A program made the translations under genes and the position numbers. Under the pieces are notes generated by a model that was not told where the DNA came from, searched no databases, and saw only the letters and a program-made list of their open reading frames with translations. 64,000 nucleotides of DNA from Plazaster borealis (lineage: Eukaryota > Echinodermata > Asteroidea > Forcipulatida > Labidiasteridae): positions 21,162,818-21,226,817 of the forward strand of contig CM037471.1 of the NCBI GenBank assembly GCA_021014325.1. Direction: 5' to 3'. Shown piece by piece: positions 56,342-64,000 of the stretch. Each line of letters opens with the position of its first letter. The first letter of the stretch is position 1.

Positions 56342-57749
56342 CTGCGTCTGTAGAGTCAAACACCAACGACAAAATCATAAAATGGAAAGAAATCAAAAGC
56401 TGCAAATCTCCTGGAAATCCGTTGAGAGTATTCTGCCTCATTAAAGTCTTAGAGTCTTAAATGGACTGCACGACTTTGGAATTAGTGATAACAAACAAAT
56501 GAATAACTAAATCCGCTGAAATTTATTGTGATTTTGTTTTTTATTAAAACCCTCCAGCGAGGGTAGGGACCCGTTTTGTTGCAGTGCCCCGTGGTACGTT
56601 GTCACTTGTCAGTACCATGCTATCTAGACAGGACTGGTCCCCTGTCTTTATCCGAGCCTCAAAGTGTGACGTAAGATGTTCGGGCTTCATGCGATCAAGC
56701 TTTTTCCATGGGATAATATATTTGTGTTTCGCCTTTTTTCTAACGATTAAAAAAAAGGTCTAAGTGTGTTGTTTACATGTCCAGGTATTGCCTGGGTTAA
56801 TTTAAGTTAATTAGTTTACTTAATTAATTAATTTTTATAATTTGGTTTCCCATTTGACAATTGACATACCGATTTTGTACGCAAAGGATGCTGGCAGAGT
56901 TTTGTCCTGCCCCCCCTCCTAACCAAGTCACCCGTGTTGATTGACAACCCCCTCCAGGACGCGTGACATGGAGCATCTTAGGATATCAGGACATGAGCTG
57001 ACCAGTGTGTACGAAGATGTTAAGACGATGGAAATATTAAAATATGCCAGCATGTGCTGACAGGAGCCCTAACTGCAGGGGTTTTAAGAAAACCCGACAA
57101 ATATGTATACTCGATGGATGGCAATCATCAGTACAACAACTTGAAAAAAAAATTCTGCTGCCTAAATTATCATTAAAAACATGAAATTTAAACAGCTTAT
57201 ACAAATGCTTTTAACCAATTTAAACTAGGGATGTGTTTGTTAATAATATTCGTGTGTTGCAACTCTCTTTCGGGACCCTGTATTAATGATTTAACAACCA
57301 GGACTAATGTTACAGATGACAGAGCTCAGCCCATACAGAAGAAACAAGTCACATCGAGTCATGATCCAAAGATAATTAATGTTTATGAAATAACAAATAT
57401 CCTGGAACGGGAATCCTCGGTGGCTGATCAGAGTTTTGAAATTGGCTCCTAGTCTACCGCCCCCTGGCCCGTTGTTCGTGCTCTATAGCCTTGGTAATGA
57501 TTCATGCGTTTTAGGGGTAAGGTGTGCATGGTACCCGATGCAGCAATTACCCTGCGCCGTAATGTGTCAAGGAAAAATGATGAATCAGTCTTAATTAGAA
57601 TTTCTACCATGGCCTAGTTTCTTTTCCATAACTTACGGTTCTAAATAGAGACTGTCACTCACTCGAAGGAGTCGTTTGTGTTAATTAACTGTAGTGATTT
57701 AACACCAAGGAGGCGGGGAAACTTAATCATACAAAGTGAGGGCGCTGTT
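56342..57749. other. No gene recognised
   Basis: Holds a 60-70-codon minus-strand frame ending at about 56554 and a 73-codon plus-strand frame at 57231-57452; neither shows a domain. If the BK-like gene continues to the right this is intron. Confidence 0.4.
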
Positions 57750-57751
57750 TG

Positions 57752-57975
57752 TCGACTGGCCTCAGAGCTGTGTATTGAGAGAGTTGCGACATGGAGGGAC
57801 CAGCTTTCTCCGGTCACGTGGTTGCTGGACGCCATTTTGTTCCAAAATGCAGTACAACCCAATGGGCAGACTAGTCTGGCACCCTGTATTCGCCAATGCA
57901 TTTTTTGGAGACAAAATGGCTTCTAATCGCAAGTTGTCGCAACTCTCTCAATATACGGCTCTGACTGGCCTCCCA
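57752..57975. mobile_element. MITE with ATTGAGAGAGTTGCGAC ends
   Basis: Left GGCCTCAGAGCTGTGTATTG then AGAGAGTTGCGAC; right GTCGCAACTCTCTCAATATA then CGGCTCTGACTGGCC. Arms of about 35 bases. The interior includes the inverted CGCCATTTTGTTCCAAAATG and ACAAAATGGC words. Abuts the next MITE. Confidence 0.8.
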
Positions 57976-57980
57976 TAGAG

Positions 57981-58130
57981 TTAGGACGTATCCGAATTGG
58001 CGGCTGCGGCTACGGCTACGGCTATGACTGTTGCTAAGGGTGTTGCTAAGGTTGTCCTATAATTCAAAGCATGATGCCGTGGCGATCCAGCCGTAGCCGT
58101 AACCGTAGCCGCCAATTCGGACACGGTAAC
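57981..58130. mobile_element. MITE with CGGCTA-repeat ends, copy 3
   Basis: TTAGGACGTATCCGAATTGG ... GCCAATTCGGACACGGTAA, with (CGGCTA)n next to both ends and the shared interior TTGCTAAGGGTGTTGCTAAG. It lies only five bases from the previous MITE. Confidence 0.88.
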
Positions 58131-59440
58131 TCGATGACTGCCTCGACATCAAAATCAATAATGTTTGTGTCGTAAAATGTATCATTTATCTTTTTTCATA
58201 TGCCGTTTTTGAGCAAATATTAGTTGTCTTGTAGTACTCCTTGGAAAGCAACAACATGTTCGGAAAATGTAAAAGTTGTGCTGGAAACAAAACTGGTTTT
58301 CTTTATTATCATGTAGTTGAGTGCTTTAATTATTGGAGTTCGGCGACCCATTTCCCCGGGCCAAATTGTACATCTAACTTGAAACCTAACCTACATTTAA
58401 ACTATCTCTGCAATATCCAATATCGACCTTGTACACCCTACATTGGCTTTTTCTCAGGATGTCTTATTCATATATGATCACTCTGGGACATTTTGATGAG
58501 CGTCTTTTCATCTTTCATGACATTTCTAGGTTTCGTACGGTCTGTAAGCCGTTCTGGAACACCGTCTCTCTGTTGGGAGTATCTCGTAGGTTAATAAGTT
58601 GGCGAGTTTACTCTGTGTTTGCAGAGCGGGAGTTCTTGTACAAAGAGCAACCAGGCAGTGGGTTTAATGTACTCCGTACCCTCCCTCAAGCTTCGACATA
58701 GAGCAAAACAAACGTATGGGGGCAAATTAACAAGTTTCGTACAGTACACATTGCATGTTTACTGCAAATACTGCGGTTCGAGCAACCCCATTTTGCACTT
58801 GCACCATGTTATTCACTACGTAACTTAATGAAATGAAGCCACCGAGTCAAGGGGCGCCAAAACTCTACATTCATGCTCTCTGATACTGTCTTCTCCTACA
58901 GACTTAATCGGGTAAATGACACACAATTACTAGGCCTATCCTAATTTGTACTAACCGGCTCTTCTTAAAGCCAAAAACTCTTCCAACATGATAACAATTA
59001 GCCTATAAGAATATAATAAAGTTACATACTTTTCACTTATTGGATCTGCCTTTTTTTTTAACAGACGGATAACAATGATTCCACAGTCGGGAACCATTGA
59101 CTGACAATGCCACCTATCAAACTATTCAAATTGTAAGTGGTGTTTGAAGCTTTGCATGGTGTTGAAAGTAAGAAGTAACTATAAACTGTAAATAGTAGTA
59201 AACTATTTTAATTGTATTCACCCTTCCCCAAATGAGAAATGAATATCCCCCAAATCGGACAGCCCTTATAGTATACGTGAAATCTTCTGCATTATAGGCA
59301 ACATACAAATGCGATTGTAGGTAATGTTTACGAGGCACATATAATCAGCGGACATAGTGTGGACTTTTAAGCGCACCTTGTCGGCGCATACATTTTGGAG
59401 AAGTATAATAAATTCCACGACAATAACAATCGGACCGTCA
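58131..59440. other. No gene recognised
   Basis: Plus-strand frames at 58241-58828 overlap in three phases and have no recognisable domain. Otherwise AT-rich unique sequence. Confidence 0.4.
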
Positions 59441-59690
59441 CAATTTACGTCACTCAGAAAAATTCCTGGGTCAGAATTGACACGGACTCCGGGTCGTAAG
59501 GGGCCTGACCCATTTCTGGTTCAGTATGACCCGGAATCTTCGTCAAACTGATGCAGAATCAGAGTCAAAATCTTATTTTAAAACCAGTTTCTGGGTCAGC
59601 CTGACCCAGAAATGGGTCACGGCCCCCTGTGACCCGGAATCCGGGTCAATTCTGACCGGGAATTTGTTAAGAGTGTAGACATTAAATAAA
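59441..59690. mobile_element. MITE with AAAAATTCC(T/C)GGGTCAGAATTGAC ends
   Basis: Left CTCAGAAAAATTCCTGGGTC, right GTCAATTCTGACCGGGAATT then TGTTAAGAGTG: arms of about 45 bases. The interior repeats GACCCAGAAATGGGTC, itself nearly palindromic. A second, less complete member lies at 60655-60805. Confidence 0.8.
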
Positions 59691-59809
59691 CTCCAAAGAA
59701 ACTAAATCAACAGGCATACCAGTAGGCCTAAATCCTAAATCCCATCAAACACAAAAGGACAAACATACTTGGGACACGACAATACCTACGCCACTACAAA
59801 TATGTAAAT

Positions 59810-59900
59810 AAATAAACAAACAAACAAACCAACCAACACACAAACAAACAAACAAGCACCCCAACAAACAAACAAACACCCGAACAAACAGATTTATAAC
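59810..59900. repeat. (CAAA)n / (CAAAC)n microsatellite
   Basis: About 90 bases of AAATAAACAAACAAACAAAC with CCAACCAACACA and CACCCCAAC interruptions. Confidence 0.9.
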
Positions 59901-60221
59901 ATGAACAACATTCAACAAATACAAAATAATGAAATACGAAAGTACACAATGTGGACCGTGACATCCCTTACACTTATGTCAACAGTCTACGCGTAAATCA
60001 TCTATGCTGTTGATATTCCTATATTTAAATATTCTAATTTGATTGTATCTCTTAAAATATATAATCAGATAAAACATCCAGTGTCCCGACACAAATTCGA
60101 TATAGCTGGTCGATGAACTATAAGAATAGCGATAAGTTATAGAGATCTACCGCAGTATCTTAGCATATGGTAGGGTCGTGGTGAGAGAGAATTAACGGAT
60201 TAAATGGATTATGCCGGACGG

Positions 60222-60246
60222 TTTTTCTTCTTCTTCTTCTTCTTCA
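60222..60246. repeat. (TTC)n microsatellite
   Basis: Seven to eight TTC units. Confidence 0.9.
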
Positions 60247-60654
60247 CTTCACGGGGAATGCTCAGGTGGTAGGGATTTATGATAATTTATGGACTAGACA
60301 TCTTCACTACACATATTCACGGTAAAACACAAGTCATATTTTTCAAACTGACAGGAAATTGTATACCCTTCGTAAAGAATCAGTGCAAATATTTGTACGT
60401 GACATTGTTTTTGGAGAAGAAAAAAAAATTATAAAACAAGGTGAAGGCAACAGTGACACACTGCTGAATATATTTTACATGAAACCCCAACCATCAATAT
60501 TTAGTTAAGGGATTAGACAGTTCAAACAATTTGTTTCATTTCAGTATTTGTTCGTATTTTGAAGAATGAAAAACACTTGGGGCGAAAACCAAAAGTCAAA
60601 CGCTCCCAGACGGATTGTACACGAAACCCCCATTACTCCGCTTCATTTAACAAA

Positions 60655-60805
60655 AAAAGTGATTTTAGCTCAGGTTCTTCGTCAGTTTGACCCATTGCTC
60701 GGTCATTTTGACAAAGACTCCGGGTCGCACAGACCCAGAAATTGGTCGGGGTCCCTTTGACCCGGAACCGGGTCAATTCTGACCCGGGAATTTTTTGTAG
60801 AGTTT
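60655..60805. mobile_element. Diverged copy of the 59441 MITE
   Basis: Right end GACCCGGAACCGGGTCAATT then CTGACCCGGGAATTTTTTGT. The left end is damaged (TAGCTCAGGTTCTTCG). Same family as 59441-59690. Confidence 0.7.
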
Positions 60806-63800
60806 ATGGTATTTAGCGCCATGTCATATCATGCAATTTACAGGCAACCAGTTCCAGGCAATCTCCAATATGAAACTAAATTTCCATATTTACACAATTT
60901 TCTTGTAGATAGCAAAACAAATGTTGGCCTATGTTGTGATACCGAAGTGTTCATTTTGGCTTCTATAGTTCAGACAGTTTACATCACTTCTCTTCAATAT
61001 TTGTTAATGATTAATGTTTGATAAAAATATTACAAACAAGTATTCAAATGATACAAAAATGTAATAGATATTTGGGAGAAAATCGATTTCACCACCGGAA
61101 ACTTGATGTCAAAACTACAAAAAATTAATTCAAAATTTTCTCAAAAACCTTTTTGTATAAAGTCAAATTCATGCAGATGCAATCAACCTAAGAAGTCACT
61201 TCACTAAATGTTTATATAAATAACAAGATGAAGTTTTCTATTGGTTGAATATGAAACAAGTCAGTGTATACAATAAATAGCTATATTAATTTCTTTAAAA
61301 ATGTGATGCTGAAGGAAAATTTGAAAGAGGGTGCTGCATGATGATAACTATAGATTATTAATATTGAAAATTCTGCCTGGAATGTGCATATTAATCAGAT
61401 GATTTGAATGTTCAATAATAGTTGAGATGCTTGCAAGGAAATGGTTATAAATAGTGGAATAAAATGACAAGAAATACCCATGAGAACCCAAAAGCCTCGA
61501 ACCAATTATTAAAAAAAAAAAAAAAAAAACATCACACAGACAAATGTTTTTGAGTCGAACATCTTATTTACCTATAATTGTGACCTTTCTCACAAAAAGC
61601 CAGAATCATGATTTTAGAGCATAATTTGCGCAGGAGGAGATATTCAAAACTAGGACAACAAGAAAAGTGTTCCTTATAAGCAAATGCATTTACAATTTGA
61701 ATCCACGTTCCCCTGTTTCTTGATCCGTGCGAGTATTGAGATGAGTGAGTTAAGATTACACTGCATCCTACACAAATGAGGCCTTTTGTCTGCCCGTTCT
61801 CTACGGAGATTTAATATAGGTTAATCTCATCATTATTTCCGGGTGTTTTTTTTCTTTCTCCCAGGGCCTCTTTTTACAACCTCTTGATAATCTTGCCTCT
61901 CAATCCAAAAAATTTGTTGCACATGAAAAATGAAACTGTGAACTGTTGGAAAAAAGACGTAATCTGGGTCGGGGTGTTGATGTGAAAGGTTTAACTGATG
62001 GAAGAGCATTACGACTGCATTAAGGAAACATGAGTATGAAAAAAGGAACAGATGTCGTTAAAAGACCCCACAGTACCAGAAATCAATCGAAATTACAAGA
62101 GTTTGGGTAATGTCCAGAAGAATAAGCAGAGTTTGTGTTTATACAATGAAGGCACATGTAGTATAGGCCTACTCGGAATACGAAGTATAACAACTCCCTA
62201 AATGATTTCCTACAAACTGTACCGGTACGTCTTCTCTTACAGAAGTAGGACTTGAAAAAGTCTAGGTATCCACAGCACCCACATTGCATAACCAGCAACA
62301 AAAAGACTTACCCAAATACCGAAATAAAAAAGGTGTCTGCAAACGTCACTTTGCCGTCGCATGATTCATTTGAAAAATCGCTGAGGTCAAACAATGGAAA
62401 CGTGCAGGCGTGTACGCGCCGCGCACAACTCTCAACTAATGATAGTTCTTCATTGACCTCAGTGTGGGCGCTTTTTAGGTCTCGTGAGGTCATATGCAAG
62501 GGGTCTATTAGTGTGAATAATCGTAAAGCGTCCTTTACATTTTCAGAAAAGTATAAGTGCACCCAAATGTATTTAGTTCATTTCGCGCCCCATCACATCT
62601 CCATCACATAAAGTTAAGTTTTAAAGCAAATAGTGGAGTATTTAGGGAGGAAAACAGATCTAATTGGCGCTTTCACCTTTTTTTGCTTCTTCAAAAGTCA
62701 GTTGTTTTTGACAACAAAATGTAAGGTGCCACAATGTGGATATTACAACAGCTTTGCCATAGGGAGGGCAGAAGGGCTTCATTCGCCAGAAATTTTACAT
62801 GCGGATGAAGAGTATTTTTTGATGTCTCTGTCCATCTTTTTTCTTCTTGCTGTGCCCGAATTGTCCCCACTGTTTTGACCGGATTTGGGAGGGCAGTTGC
62901 ACCCCTGCCTCCCCCTCCGGGTCGTACGACTATGATGACGTTTTGAAAGTGTGGATATCCTCCCCCAGATTTTCATACTCGGTACCTTTATAGATTGCTA
63001 ACAATTGTTGACTTGCAGCTGTGAGCTGTCCATCAAAAGAAGAAAAAAAAAGCGGGAAAAAATCTCATTTATAACTTCTTCACAAAAACAGAGCACATCC
63101 TTATTGATCGCAGGTGTCAGTAAGGCCTACGAGTCTATGTGAGTCTATAGGAAAGCCAGAGACGCACATTCTCTAATTGAAAATACGGTCCAGGGTAAGT
63201 CTTGAATGATTAACGACCAGAATCAGAAGCAACATCATAAGAATATTTCAATTTTTACAAAATATATATTCGTTATTCGAAAAGGGTCACCATTGTTATG
63301 CACAAAACTTGCATGCACATTTTAACTTGATTCCAAACGTATTACAATGAGTGTTTTCCGCTAATTACTGTCGATCTGTTGATAAAACTAACGATTTGAA
63401 ATCCTTCAGTTTGATGGGGAATGAATCATAATTTGTTAATCACTAGTGACGTAGGATGACGATACATGATTTTTTTTTTGAACTTACTGCTATGAAAATC
63501 TGGAGGACTGCAATGTATACCCAAAAGTGATTTTTCTTAAACCGCTGTGCCCCATGAAAACACTAGCCTAAAATCTGTTCGATTTTGTTCTTTTTATTTT
63601 CCTGTGTTATTTTTTTGCTAAAGTTCGACTTCTTTAGACGTGCACCAAAATGTGCCAATTAGACTGTCCCAATTGAAATGTCAATGGTAAATGTCAATAC
63701 AATATGCAGAGATGACTGGGATATTGACAAAGCCCAATTTTGTTTACACCCCCAAAAAAACAAAATAATAATAATAATAATAATAATATAAAACAATCAA

Positions 63801-64000
63801 TAAATAAATACAAATAAATCCCCCACTGATAGCTGAAAATCAACACAGTCAACCAAATTTCCACAACATTGCTGATGGGCAACGGTTTGAGTATTAAAAA
63901 AAAATATGTAAAATGTATTTTTGAAAATTGAATTGTGTAATATAATACATGGTTTGATCACCATGGATGCCTGAAATGATTCACCGGGGAATGTGAGCTT
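60806..64000. other. No gene recognised
   Basis: AT-rich unique sequence with a 20-base poly-A at about 61510 and an (ATA)n run at 63765-63790. At 62252-62611 there are long open frames on both strands. The minus frame runs into TTTGGGTAAGT, which could be a splice donor, but no domain is recognised. The missing BK-like pore exons were looked for here (FAMRSF, MANLF, TVGYGD back-translations) and not found. Confidence 0.4.

Noticed and set aside
56554..56769. Minus-strand open frame of about 70 codons ending just before AATAAA-like sequence
   Set aside because: Length is within chance expectation for six frames of 64 kb, no domain and no clear splice acceptor; not promoted to an exon.
57231..58828. 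Several plus-strand frames of 70-90 codons
   Set aside because: Overlap in different phases and partly cover a MITE; no domains.
62252..62611. Overlapping frames of 119 (plus) and 84 (minus) codons, the minus one running into a possible donor GGTAAGT
   Set aside because: No recognisable domain on either strand and no Slo1 N-terminal features. Could be an unrelated first exon but cannot be supported.

Overview
This is nuclear DNA of an animal: multi-exon genes with GT..AG introns, AT-rich introns, and very dense short transposons and satellites, with no prokaryote-type gene packing. The two recognisable genes are deuterostome-type membrane proteins. Several TTAA-flanked MITEs and tRNA-derived SINEs look like families I remember from echinoderms, and sea stars in particular, so I infer an echinoderm, probably an asteroid. 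That assignment rests on memory and was not searched.

Left part (262-16321, plus strand): the 3' half of an LDL-receptor-family gene, best matched to LRP2/megalin. Thirteen phase-consistent exons encode two EGF modules, one complete YWTD beta-propeller, two more EGF modules, a transmembrane helix and a short cytoplasmic tail with an FENPVY endocytosis motif. The 5' part lies left of the window. Its introns carry a 68-bp satellite, several SINEs, a non-LTR retrotransposon tail, MITEs, a 52/55-bp satellite and a 3.5-kb array of about 687-bp units that each contain a long hairpin.

Middle (16322-37891): the intergenic stretch between two convergent genes. It is dominated by a foldback-like structure of about 10 kb (20457-30910): satellite arms in opposite orientation, a nearly identical inverted repeat about 6.4 kb apart, and different unique inserts on the two sides. 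A second 68-bp satellite of about 21 copies lies at 34545-36020.

Right part (37892-56341, minus strand): the 3' half of a Slo-family potassium channel, clearly Slo1/BK type. Thirteen firm exons and one tentative exon run from the end of RCK1 through the CxxCH heme motif, RCK2 and an intact calcium bowl to a short C-terminus. The pore and voltage-sensor exons were not found and are probably beyond 64000. One intron holds a 195-bp higher-order satellite with exact periodicity.

Far right (56342-64000): no gene recognised; MITEs, microsatellites and unique AT-rich sequence. The two proteins act separately (an endocytic receptor and a calcium-gated K+ channel); nothing here indicates a shared pathway.
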